A stretch of 64,000 nt of DNA from Hamiltosporidium tvaerminnensis. Its lineage: Eukaryota; Microsporidia; Dubosqiidae. The translations under genes and the position numbers were made by a program. The stretch lies in contig CM061247.1 in NCBI GenBank assembly GCA_022605425.2, forward strand, positions 248,001 through 312,000, read 5' to 3'. The notes beneath the pieces are model-generated. The model was not told the origin of the DNA and searched no databases. It saw nothing but the letters and a program-made list of their open reading frames with translations. Each line of letters starts with the position of its first letter. Within the stretch, counting starts at the first letter, position 1. This document shows, piece by piece, positions 12,401-25,800 of the stretch.

Positions 12401-13873
12401 TTACTTTTTGTTATTTTCATAATCATTTAATACATTTCTACCTGTCATTTCTTTGGGAACGTCTAGATTCATAATATTTAAAATTGTTGGTGACACATCT
12501 ACTAATGAATGCCCCAAATCTTTATATTTACCAGTTCCTTCACCCTGACATATTATAAATGGAACTTTATTTTTTGTATGTTTTTTTACGATTTCATCAT
12601 CTTCATCTTTCATAATTTCTGCATTACCATGATCTGCTGTAATGACAAGAACGTATCCTTTTTTACGACATAAATTATAAACATGACCTATTGCTTCATC
12701 GGTTGCCTTTACTGCTTCTATTGTGGCTTCATATGAACCAGTATGGCCTACCATATCCGGTGGTGCAAAATTTGCCATTACAAAATCGGTACCATTTTTT
12801 ATTTCATTTATTACAGATTCTGTAACTTGGTTTAAGGACATAGATGGACATTTATCGAAAGGGCCCGGTGGACTTTTTATATGAATTCGATTTTCCTTAG
12901 GAAATGGTTCTTCTCTTTTTCCGTTAAAAAAATATGTAACATGTGCATATTTCTCGCTTTCACTAATATGTGTCTGATTTAAATTTTTATCTGAAATAAC
13001 TTCAGCTAAAGTTTTCTTTTGATATTCTATATCAAATATAACAGTTGCTATAGAATCAAAATAATGAGTCATTGTATATACTTTGTTTTGCCTTGATATA
13101 AATCTACTAACGATTTGCCTCATTCGATCAGGTCGAAAATTAAAAAAGAAAATACTGTCTTCTGGTTTTATACGACCATCTTCTTCAACAAAAACTGGTA
13201 AAAGATGTTCATCTGTAATACCTTTGGCATACATTTTTTTGATTTCGTATTTAAAAGATTTAGAAACGTTAGCACCGGAAACCATATTTTCTATGGCAAT
13301 ATCTGTCTTGGAATAATCACCATCTCTATCCATAGCATATGATCTTCCTATCACAGATACAAGTGAACCTGTTTTTATTTTCTTAATAAAATGTTTGATG
13401 TCATCATAATACTTTAAAAAACTAGTTGGTGATGTATCTCTTCCATCTGCTATCATATGAATATAAACTTTACGATTTGAGTTTTTTAAACATTTCAATA
13501 TACTTTTCAAATGACTGATATGAGAATGAACACCACCATCACTTAAAAGACCTATCAAATGTAATGTGTTTGTATCCTCAATAATAGGGGATAGTTTCTG
13601 TTTTATTTCACGTGTTTTGATAGATTTATTTATTCTTACTATATCTTGATTTATAATTCTTCCCGATCCGATAGTTAAATGTCCTACTTCAGAATTTCCC
13701 ATCATATTTTTTGGCAACCCAACATCTTTTCCATGTGCTTTGAGAAGAAATGAGGGATAAATAGTAGACAACCTTTTCATGTTTGTACAACACGCAGCTC
13801 GTATTGCATCATATTTTACTTTTTTTCTGTTAATACCCCATCCATCTATAACAATCAAACATACTTTTTTCAT
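12401..13873 (-). CDS. gpmI: 2,3-bisphosphoglycerate-independent phosphoglycerate mutase
   Basis: The enzyme interconverts 3- and 2-phosphoglycerate in glycolysis and needs Mn2+ but no bisphosphoglycerate. It belongs to the alkaline phosphatase superfamily. Visible motifs, numbered from the chosen start: metal-binding DGWG (about residue 10), the phospho-serine in MMGNSEVGH, GLLSDGGVHSH, the ADGRDTSP loop, NFRPDRMRQ, TADHGNAE and DVSPTIL near the end. The length of about 490 residues is slightly short for the family (~510). The frame stays open 28 codons upstream, but MKKVCLIVIDGWG is the natural start and has a CCC motif 6 nt before it. This class of mutase is unrelated to the animal cofactor-dependent enzyme. 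Confidence 0.97.
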   Translation of the reverse strand: MKKVCLIVIDGWGINRKKVKYDAIRAACCTNMKRLSTIYPSFLLKAHGKDVGLPKNMMGNSEVGHLTIGSGRIINQDIVRINKSIKTREIKQKLSPIIEDTNTLHLIGLLSDGGVHSHISHLKSILKCLKNSNRKVYIHMIADGRDTSPTSFLKYYDDIKHFIKKIKTGSLVSVIGRSYAMDRDGDYSKTDIAIENMVSGANVSKSFKYEIKKMYAKGITDEHLLPVFVEEDGRIKPEDSIFFFNFRPDRMRQIVSRFISRQNKVYTMTHYFDSIATVIFDIEYQKKTLAEVISDKNLNQTHISESEKYAHVTYFFNGKREEPFPKENRIHIKSPPGPFDKCPSMSLNQVTESVINEIKNGTDFVMANFAPPDMVGHTGSYEATIEAVKATDEAIGHVYNLCRKKGYVLVITADHGNAEIMKDEDDEIVKKHTKNKVPFIICQGEGTGKYKDLGHSLVDVSPTILNIMNLDVPKEMTGRNVLNDYENNKK

Positions 13874-16800
13874 ATCACTGGGTTCAAATATTTTTTTTAT
13901 AATTTTTTCTTGAAACAATGTTTCATTTTTGTAATTAAAAATGATTACCCATTTCAAGCAATTCGTGGATTAATTTTAATTAATAATCGCAAAAAATTTT
14001 TTACCAATATATTTACGTTGTTTTATTCAATAATATCAGTGTCTTAGAATCTGTTCATTTATGTTGCTTTCTTTTGAATAATTATTTTTTTAAAAAATAC
14101 GAATTTATGATTAAACATATATTTCAATTTCAACGCAAAAAGTTTTTTGAAATTAATGCTCTTTATACTATAAACGATGCCTTTTTAGATAACCAAATAG
14201 CTTAAGAAATCCGAGTAAAAATAAATGTTGTTTTATGTGCATTTTAATATACTGAAAAATATTTTTTTAGTTAAAAAATTTCACATTTTTTTCAAGAAAA
14301 AAGCAGATTTTATATTTTTCTCATTGTATTAATGCAATTCTAGATTTAAAATAGATATATACTTTCCCAAAACTTCATCTCTATACCATATGAGATCTAA
14401 AAACCAAGAATTTTTATCTGAAAGCTACATTGAACTTATTTAATAAGAGGACATTGTTCAGTTTCTATAATGTTCTTTTAGCTGGAATGTGATTGTAAGT
14501 AAAAAACTATCCTGAACTACTCAAAGACAAGCAAAATCATATTAATTATAAATATTTTAACCAAAAAGGCTTTCAGCTAAGATATATCTCGACAACTGAC
14601 ATACGGTTCATCTAAACGTTGCGATTCCATATTAACAGGTATAATCTGCTACTCAAATTGCTGGTTTTTTCAGTCAATGTTATCTGTCTCTCTCTAGTTA
14701 AATAAAACATAATATCTATTTTTTAGTATTTAGAGTTTTTTGTTTACAAAGAATTTTCCTGTGCATATTTAAGATAACTATATATTTTATATTAAAAATG
14801 TTGTAATAATGAAATAAGAAATGTTTTAGTGCTCAAATAACGACAGTATGCATTTATTTCTACTCTATAAACGAGTAGTGATGTCACCATGACGACATAC
14901 CTTAAATTTTTTCTTGTTATTAAAAATGTAACCGCTACAGTGGTGTTTCAATTAGAATATGAATCATCCACAACCAATAATAACATCCAGAAGTAAAACA
15001 TGAAACACCTTAACATTTAATTAAGGCAGAAAAATATTTGCACTTACTTTGATTAAACTTCCTTTCTAGGTTGTAGCATATTAATATTCAGATATTAAAG
15101 AATAAAATTCTTCCCTTTTTCAAGTATATTTTAATTTAGATATATTTGTTCCAATTTTCATTTTAAGCTTTTATATTTATTAATAATAAACAATCCTGAT
15201 AAAATTAATTGGCTAAGGCATTTTTCTAGCAATTTTTTTATATTTTATCATTTATATAAAACAATTGCTACTTGAATTTGTCTCATGGAATTTTACACCT
15301 GAATCAGAATATCTCAATGAGAACTTAGTAAGACATAAAATCATGTAATTGACTAAATCATCATGTCGTTGTATTAAATTTGTTTTTTCAGACAAATAAA
15401 CTGCTTCAAGAATCGATGTAAATGAAAAAGAAATGGAACGCGATAGAAATAGATGGTAAACTTAAATTGATAAAAAAAGGAAATATTGTGATAAAAATGC
15501 TAAAATTTAAAATTTAATAAGACAGAAGCAAAAAAATATGTCAATAAAAAAATATCCTAAATAATATTAGTATTGGTAAGCAGTTGCTATAAATGCATAT
15601 ATTAAAGAGCAGAGAATATACAAGCAACAGATATGAGGAGGATATAAAATACCAATTGAATAGATTAAAAATTAATAGCGTAATTAATGCAGCTCAAGAT
15701 GAAAAATCGACTTTTTTCGTTCAAAACAAAATTAAGTTCGTTTCATAGAGCTTAATGACGAGCATATTCATGCTATACTATAGATATAAATATAAATTGC
15801 GAATTTCAAAGTGCCATATCAGAATTAAATAGTATAAATTATAAGGAAAAACTTCATTTTTTGGTCACAACTTTAATTAAAGAACAAAAAAGTCACTGAT
15901 AGATTAAATTTTAATTAAGAAGATATAAAAGTTACTGATAGATTAAAAAATTAAAATTATTAAAAAAATAATTAAAAAAAAAACAACATGCGTAATAGAA
16001 AAGATAAGAAAACAAAAAAATACATTATTTTGATTTCCATGGTAATGTCTTCAATTATTCTTGAAGCTATATTTATTTATAGAATAATTATATATGCAAA
16101 GAATGATACAAAAAATGAGTTTGAATATATAACATTTCACATATTATCATATCTATGGTATTATATTTATGACGTATATTGTGTTGCTGTTGTATTGTAT
16201 GGTTGTTCAATGGAACATTTCTTTTTACATTTTTTTCTTAAAGTTTATTTGTATTCCATTAAGATATTATCAGTTAGATATTTTGGATTTCATTTCGAAC
16301 ATATAATTTATATTTTGTTGGAAATCTTAAAGTTTTGTAAAATAATGCAAGAAAGAGATAGTGTTATATCTAAAATAGCTTGGATATATCACCAGTATAT
16401 AGGCATACATTATTTTTTACAGAATTCTTTTATTGTAAGTTTTATACTAATTTAGTTAAGAAAAACTCTAAAAACATTCCGATCTTTTCTTTATCATCAT
16501 ATTTTATTTGTTTTAATTATTCACACGAATAAATTTGCTAATATTGAAAGAAATTATATTGAAATATGCTTAATATCTACTACAGTTGTCTTATATTTCG
16601 CTACGACATATAAGGAGTATAAAGAATCTTATTTAAGAAAATCATTAAACACTATATCACTGATTATTCTTTTGATATTATCAGTTAACAGAATATCAGT
16701 TTATCTGCCATTGTATAAAAGGTAAGTAATTTTTTAATTTAAGCAATATTCTACTATATCAGATGATGGAACTTCTTATAATCAGTACAGTTTTGATTCT

Positions 16801-19800
16801 AACAATTATAGATGGATTTAATTATAAAAATGGTTTATTTGTTATTTTACAGACCGATCCATTTGATGTTACAAGATTTCTTATTGAAGATTCTTCGGAT
16901 ATAATAGAATAGTTGTATTATATCATTTCAAGCAGATACAATATTCTTAAATGAAACAAATTATGGTATATGCTCAATAAGATATAATTAAAAGAGGAAG
17001 AAGTATATCGTTGAATAAAATTTATAAATAAATATATTTTTTAAATATTTGAATAGTTAATTTCAAAGAAAATTTTGCTTTAGAATCATGTAGCTATTTT
17101 ATAGAAACTATATAGCATATTTTTATTTGACAAAAAATTGTCAAATCAGATATTATTATGTTCAAAATTTATTTTTATAACAGTTTTTTTTGAAATACAA
17201 ATTGATAAATATATCATTTTAAACGATTTGTAATTTTTTGAATATGTTTATTTATACCTTAAAATATTTTCTTATCTGTTCATTATTTTCGCAAATTGTA
17301 GAAATAAAAAATAATTTTTTTGCTTATACCTGATTCAAAGATGAATTTAAACAAAAAAAATATTTAAATACGAAATTTATTTCATTTAAAAACATTTATA
17401 CCAAAATTTTTGAGTCAATTACTAAACATAGGTTTGTATGATTAAGTATCAATCTTCCATATATTATATATCAAGGAAGATACACAAGAAGATCCTTCAA
17501 GAAAAGAGATGGCGAAAATTTTTTACGAAATAATTTTATTTTTTTTTTGATAAAAAATACATTATTGATACACTTTTTATTTTAAACGCTTCTAATTATA
17601 TAATTCAGTGATGCCTCTGCGAAGACAATGGACCTCGAAATCGTTGATTAGTTCAAAAAAGGATGAAAGAAATATAAGTGTTTCGACCAAGAAATATACT
17701 CTTATGATTTGTTTGAAAATCTTAGAAAACCAATAATAATGTACAGAAAGAGAACAGGAAACACTTTAAACGATTGATTAGCTTAAAAAAAATTTCGCAC
17801 AAATTTACTTAAAAATCTTTTCTCTTCTGATACATCATAGATTGCCTCGGTAGATATTTGTTTTATTTTTTTTAAAGTTTAAATTTTTAGAAATCTATTC
17901 AAGGTAATAAATTTTCTGGCAAATTTCTCTTCGATTTTTTTATTACAAACAAATAATCAATAGTAAAGTAGAATGAATGTTTAGAAGCCATTTAATAGTG
18001 CAATATATTTATATCCTTAAGACAAAAATTTGTTCAAACTATTTGCTGAACGAATATTATGTACTTTTACACCAGATTTAATTCACTCATTCATCCTTGG
18101 CAGTACAGCCATGTGTGAGCCTTGGCGTCCCGTAGTAATACCGCCCTCACCGGTCGTTTTCCAGCGGGTCTGTTTACTTATGGGTTTCGTAAAAGGTAGT
18201 TTTAAAGGGTGGGTCGTTAGCCTTACGCCTAACGCCAACATGGAGGATCAGTCTCTTTTAGTCGCCTCTTACGACAAGCAGAGAATACTCCCAGCCATTT
18301 CTGCTCCCGGCATGCTGGGGAACCAGATTTAATTAAAAAAATTAAATAAAGTTAAATAGGAAGTTATATACTTGTCAAATTACTAATAAATGATACTGCT
18401 AAGACTAACTGTTTTTCAAAACAAAACGCTTGAAGCAAAAAAATATAAACGAGAAGAAAATCGATTGCGATTAAAATAGATGGAGAACTGAACCGAAAGA
18501 AACAGAAAACAATGACCTAAAGGTCTGAAAAACATAAAATAAGATAGGAAAAAAAAGAACAACTTCGTTTATAAAAATATTTCCAGATTTTTATCCGGAA
18601 ATTTCTTAATGACGACCAAATATATGATTATGAACAACCAAAGAATATATAGTTAAACTAATTGGTGAGTTTAGAAAAGCTTTGATGAAAATATTGAGAA
18701 ATAAAGTTCGGCTTTTGAAGTAAGAAGATTGATCTAGTTTTAGCTTTTATTATTTTCGAATGCAAAATTGAGTCTGTTTCTACGAACTTGAAACTAGTTG
18801 TTTAAAAATCATAAAATTCTCATAAAATATAAAAAAATTATACAGTATGTCAAAAATTAAGTGAGTATACCTATGTTTAAATTTTTTTTAAATTTAAAAC
18901 GTCGTAATTACAGTGTTTATTTGGGTAAAGTAAGCGTAGATTATAAAGATATAGCTAAGGTCATTTTATAGATATTGTCTATATAAAACAAAAAGATTAA
19001 ATTTACAAAAGTATAGTCATAAAAATATGTACACTTCTATTTAATGTTTAGTATGCCATTCAATAGCGAGTAAAAAAAGATAAACTCGTTTTTTTCATAG
19101 AAAAACCAATTTTTTTGACAAAAGCAATAGGAATTTCATACCAAATTCCGATTAATTTTTGCCTCACCTGATTTACATTTTTTAACGTAAAATTACACAA
19201 TTTTTTTTCATATAAACCCAAAGATGTTCTATTGTGTTTAAAATTGGTGATTGAGATGGCAATGAAGTATTTCAATTCCTTTTATTTCTAAATATTCACC
19301 TGTAAACTTTGATATATGTTTGGTATCATTATCATATTAAAAATATACTCGTCTAAATCCCTATTTCTAGCAGATTATTCTAATTTGTTTGCAAGAACAC
19401 TAAAATATTGAAATAAGACCATAGTAGTATCAATACATGCCAAATTGCCAAACTTTGAAATGAAATACATTCTCAAGCCATAAGTTTTACCGTTATGTTT
19501 AACCTTCGGTGTTATATGTTTAAGATTTGGCGTTCTTCCTCCATAGATAAATCTTACCATGTGATTAAAAAGTTAAACTTGCTCTAATGCTTAAATAATG
19601 TACGTTTCTAATCTCATTTCAATTGAAAAGAATAATCTTATAATTGTAAATCTAGCGACCATATTTTTTGGTAAAAACCTTGGTCTTTAGCACGGGAACG
19701 GGGATAGATACCAACCTTTTTTTAACAGATTTCTTAAAATCTTAACACTATCATTATAATTACATAAAACGCCCAATATTTTTTATTTAATTTCAGCTGA

Positions 19801-22800
19801 ACTAATTTTAGGATTTCTTCTTTCCAAATCTGAAATTATATTAATCACGGTAATATCTATAAGAGAGGGTCATCTTATCTGTATTTCGATTTGTATCTTT
19901 TCTATTTCTATACTTTTGCAAAGTATTATGGCTGTAGACATGGCTACTTCAAGAAATTAATGGGTTTTTTCATTTGAATAACTTTTTAAGCTTGACTTTA
20001 TTGTAAGATCTTTCTTCTTGCTGATTGAATATAAGTCATTTAAGGTTGATTAAAACCAAAAGGAATAATTAAGTGATTTATGACGAAAATATGTAAGAAT
20101 TTTTAGCAGGCCAAATTCTTTTCGACATTTTTGAAAGATTTATGTGAAAATATATAATTAGAAATCATAAACAAACTCACGAATGAAAAATATAGATATC
20201 AATATTATGAGTCAAAATTGACTGCAAAAATAATCATAATTCCTATGAAAATGTAGAATATTTCGATGTCTGACTTTTTTCGACATACAGATATAAAAAG
20301 AATGTTCATTTTTATAAAAATTAAGTTAATTGATTAAAAAAAATATTTCATAAATTTCTGGACATAATAAGAGGTTTGCTCTGAAACTATATTACCAAAA
20401 AGAAAAGTATTTAAAGAAAATAAAACTAATCATCTAAATAAAATTATTTTTTATTAAGAATTTCAAAGATGCAAATAAGTTGTTGATAATAACTAAATGT
20501 TAGATGTTGCAGAGGTATTTTTTGAGAATTTAAAATCACCGTAAATTTTGCTAAATTTTTATGATTCAACTTTTTACTTCCAAAACAGCAAATATTAATA
20601 ATTTGAGTGATAGAAGATATAAAATTATGAAATCTATTTGAATTGACACAACAGCAGTGTATTTCAAAGCAAAAATTCGTATTTCTAAAATATACGGTCT
20701 TATCTCTTTTGACCAAGGAAATTGATTCTTTAGTGTAAAAAAAATCATCAAGAGAGGCAAAGCAGAAAACGAAATGAAATAAATCATTAAAGATAGGATG
20801 CATTAAAGCTTGATCAGCAGAAAATCTACTTTTTTTATCTTCTGATGTACATTTTTCGTAAAAGCTTTTAGCCATAAAATATAAATCATCAGGTAAATTC
20901 TTTTCATACATTTTGAAGTACTTCATAAAAAGAATACCGAGACTCCATATATCAGCTTTATGGTCAAAATTTTTCCCTGCTTTGACTTCTGGTGAATATA
21001 ATAGATGATCAAAATCGGATAATTTACCTTCCTTTTTAGTCAATTCATTAAAAATATTAAATTGTGATTCTTTAAACGTAGACATTCCAAAATCAATAAG
21101 TTTTACCTGAAAGTTTTCTTTTACCATTATATTATTGTCTTTCAGATCGAAATATATTATATTTTTTGTCCTAAGATAATTCAGCGCATCCAAAATCTGT
21201 TTGATCAAAAAAAGAAATTCACTAAAATCAACTGTATTAGTAGATAATAAATCATAAAAGGTATTGGGAATATACTCATAAACAGAATATTCATACGGTC
21301 CAAATATATCAAAACAATGAATTTCCACAATATTTTCATGTTTCAAAATACTCGTGAATAAAACATCTCTTGTAACTCCAAAATAATCATAAATGAAAGT
21401 TCTTTGTACTTTTACTGCTACTTTTTCCTTATTTGCTTCTTTATGTGCCAAAAAAACCGTTCCATACGTTCCCGAATTTATTTTCTTTTCCATTATATAA
21501 GTGTTTTGCTTTGAACCATTTCCAATAGTAAAATATTCAGAATTTAGATCTATAAAATCTAAATCAGATATGGGAATTGCAAAACAAACTTGCATGAAAA
21601 AAACCAAAATTCTTCAAAATTTGTCTTCTGAATGCTTTTTAAAAATCATAGTTTTAGATATCCAACTATTTTTCAAATCATTTAATAGAAAATATTTCTA
21701 ATAATTCAAATATTACCAAGTATAGTATAATTACATAAAAAATAATTTTTTATTACAGATTTTTTCTTTGAAATATTTTGCCAACTTGGAATTTTTTATT
21801 TTGAACGTTTTTTTTATTGCTTTAAATCTTTATAAAATTACTACTGAAATAATTTCATATAAATAAAATCAGAAATAAAAAATAGATTGCGAAATATAAA
21901 AATATACCCAAAAAAATACAAATCATTTTTTATTATAAAAATACGGAAAACAGATAAATTTTAATAAACCTAATAAGGAAAATTGATTGAAATTTTTTTG
22001 AATAAAAATCAGTAATTTTATAGAAGTTTTTACCAAATATATACATAAAACCACCATAAAGTTTATAGGAACATGCAAAAAAAAATGAATCCATTGATTT
22101 ACATTTTCTTTTTATCGATTAATGAAATAAATTAATATATTTTTTATAAAATATTACTAAACAAGTAAATGACTGAAAAAAATTTTATTTTTTTTTTTTA
22201 ATTTCATAGAAGTTACATACAATTTGCTAAATTGTATTTTTTTTATATTTTTCATTTTTATTAAAATTTCAAAAAAAATCTAAATTATAAATTATTTGCA
22301 GTAAAAATAAGAATTTTAATGAAATAAGCTGAAAAAAATGGTTTTATTCTATTATTTTATAACAAGAATCCATCGGAGTAATTTTTTTAAAATTTTTTTC
22401 TGATGGTATTTATTTAGAATATAATTTTTTTTATAATTAATAGTGGAGGGAGGATAACCACATAAAAAACTTTCTGCTTCGCAATGAGTGTGTGGATCTG
22501 GTGTGAGATCATTGTTTGGATTTTTGGTGGAAATAAAACCACACTACATCTTCGGTTGTTCCATGGGAGTTGTTTTGAAGAGTAGAGGTCTAATAAATGG
22601 AGAAACTTTTTCTACAAATTTATTTAAAGTTTTTTATGTAACAGATTGCAGACCGCAGCTAAGCATTTAGGTAATTGCCATGTAAGAGCATGGAAGCCTA
22701 GCCCTGCTCACTCGGGTTAGAAAACTTAGCGCTTGGGAGATATAAAAATTAATATCATTAAAAGCCGGGAGAGCTAAGTAGCAGGGTATACCTGTTGGTA

Positions 22801-25800
22801 TGACATTGCATTGTCTAGGTGAGCCCCATGTAAGTCTCTGAAATATATCTTAGCTAGAAGGTTAATGGGTATACAGAGTGTAGAGTAAGTGAAAGTGGTG
22901 CATTGTCTTGGGGAAGCCCGAGGGGGGGCTTTGGCCTTCGATCACACTCCATGCAACGGACATTAACGAACTCCGGGCAACTGCCTCGCCTAGTAATTGG
23001 TTCTACACGCTTGGTAGATGAAAGGTTTTGGGATGTAGGTATCTCAGGGGGTACTGATGGTGTGTTGAGGTAGCCATTATTTATGTTAAACCTAGAATTG
23101 CGGTAATGTCATGAAAACAAATATAACATTTACCACTTTTTTAACAAGATGTGATGCTTTTAAATAAAGTTTATTTATTTAAAAAGTAAAATACTTTTTA
23201 CTTCTGAATTCAATTAAATTAATTTTTAATTTTTTACATTCGCCTAATAAAAATATTTAAAAAAAGGAAAATACTTTTTACTTCAGAATTCAATGGAATT
23301 ACTTCTTAATTTTTGTGTTTACCTTTTTAGTTTCAATCTATTTATTTAAATCCCTGCTTCGTTCAAATTTAAAATATTTTTATAAACCCAAATATCTTTA
23401 AAATTTTTTTATGTCAGAAAATTCGGAGAAAATAAATCAAGGCGGTACAAAAAACCAGCAAGAAAATACAAATGAAATTAATTTAAACATAGAAAACGAT
23501 TTGAATAAAGAAACAGCTTTAAAAAACATTATAAATCAATTAAAGAGTAATGAAGATTTACCTTCACTAAAAAAAATTAAAAAATTGATAAAAGAAAACC
23601 ATGATATTACTAAAATATCTGATAATTCAGTAGATTTAATATTTAATGCGTCAAAAAGTATTTTTCTATTTTTAGTTGTTAAATCGATAGAAGAAAGTCA
23701 GAAAAAGAAACGAAAAACTTTGATGATTGAAGATATAAAAACGGTAATTAAGAAATATAAAATAAATTTTTTAACAGAAATGTTACAAATGAATAAAAAA
23801 TGAAAAAAATAAAACATTTTTGAAAAGATTAATAAGGAATAAATCGGGTATTAAAGATAAATTATAAATAAATATTTGTAATAATTGAATAAATTAATTT
23901 AGTTAGTTTCGTTATATTTTCTCTTTTCTTTTAATATTTCTTTAAGTCCTCGTTCCGACTTTCTAAAATTTGGATGTGTCACATCAATAGCATAATCTCT
24001 AGACTCATAGATATTAGCAAATCTCTCATCATTTGGATTAAAAATAAATTCGGATTTTTTAGATTTTTTATTTTCGATATTTTTCTTTTCTTTCTGTTTA
24101 ATTTTTTTAACAGAAATATTATTCTTTGTTTCCAAACTATTTTTATGAGGTTCATCAATTTTATTTTCATTTGAAAATTGATTAGAATTCTCATCAGAAA
24201 TATCAATTAATTTATTTGCTAATCTTTCATCCATTATTTCTTGTTCAAATAATTTCTTAAAAAAGTTTTCTCTTTTAATATCGACATCCCATTCATATTT
24301 AATTTTATTTTGAAATACCAATGATCTGGGTACTTTACAATATTCATAATTTGAAGTGTTTGTAACAATTTGAATTATATTTTCTAATTTGAAATTATCC
24401 GGTAAAAAGCGTAAATCGTAATAATTCATCGATTCTTCTAATTCTAAACCATCACATATTTCATAAATTCTTTCTGCTGCTAGCACATCTCTAAATTCAG
24501 CGACCACCATAAAACATTTTCGTTTTTCCAATAAATATTTACGTAGTTGCATTTGATCTTTATCCTTTTCTTCTTTACCATCAACTTTAATAGTACCAAT
24601 CTCAGGTAAATCATCCTTTTCGTTTGATTTTTTACAAAAATTAACCGAAATTAATTCGTCTTCAGAATTTAAAAAAGATTTAAATTGAAAAAAAATATCT
24701 TCCGGTTTAATAAAATCCCAGTCTAAATTCAAAACTGCTAATCTTTTTGTGGATATTCCATAATCCATTTCATTTTCATTTACATCTTTGATTAATTTAT
24801 TAATTCTCTTTATTTTTTCAAGTTTTTGCTTTGAAATTTCATTAGTTTTATCTTCGGTTTTAGATTTTCTGTTTTCTGATTCTTCTTTTTTGATTTCTGC
24901 TTTTATATTATCTTCGGTTTTAGATTTTCTGTTTTCTGATTCTTCTTTTTTGATTTCTGCTTTTATATTATCTTCGGTTTTAGATTTTGTATCTTTTAAT
25001 TTTTCTTCTTTAGTTTTGGTATTTTGATTTTCTTCGAGCTTAGATTTTTTATTTTCTGATTCTTCTTTTGTATTTGTTGAATTTTTATTTTCTATTTGTT
25101 CCCTTTTTTTATTTTTTATTTTTTTATTTTTCTCGGTTTTAGATTTTTCACATTCAATTTCTTCTTTCAAATCTTTTTTTTCTTTTTCATACTCTCTAAT
25201 TTCCTGAGCACCTTCGATTTCTAAATCTTTATTTCTCAAGCTATTACTCAGTTTATAATCTATATTGTCAAACGAAATAGAATTTTCTTTGTTAGTAATA
25301 TGATTTTTATCCAATTTCTTGCCAGATTTTTTATTATCATTTTTTAAAATGTTTAGATTTTCATCTTCTTCATTTCGGTTTACTTTTAATTTATCTTCAA
25401 CTTTTTTTAAAGAAATTTCCGATCGTTTATTTGTCTTCTTAATTTTATTTTTACTATCTATGTTTTTATTATTAAGATTGTTTACATCCTCTCTATACAC
25501 ATCTGCTTCTAAATTATCATTTTGTTGTTTTTCTTTTATTTTTATATTTTTTGATTTGCTTGATTTTTTATCCATAAATAAAGGGTAGAGTAGTAGAATA
25601 TAAAAGTTACATGAAGATAATCAAATTTGAAGAAATATAAAAATCGAACACTAAAAATAAAATTAAAATTTATATTAATTAAAGAAAAACCGATTTTTTT
25701 TATTAAAAACTGTACTATCAGTTTTATTTATGGAAAGAGTAAAATTTATATTTTCTAGCTTGTTTTTGTTCGTGTTGAACAACTGCTACAACTACTTCAT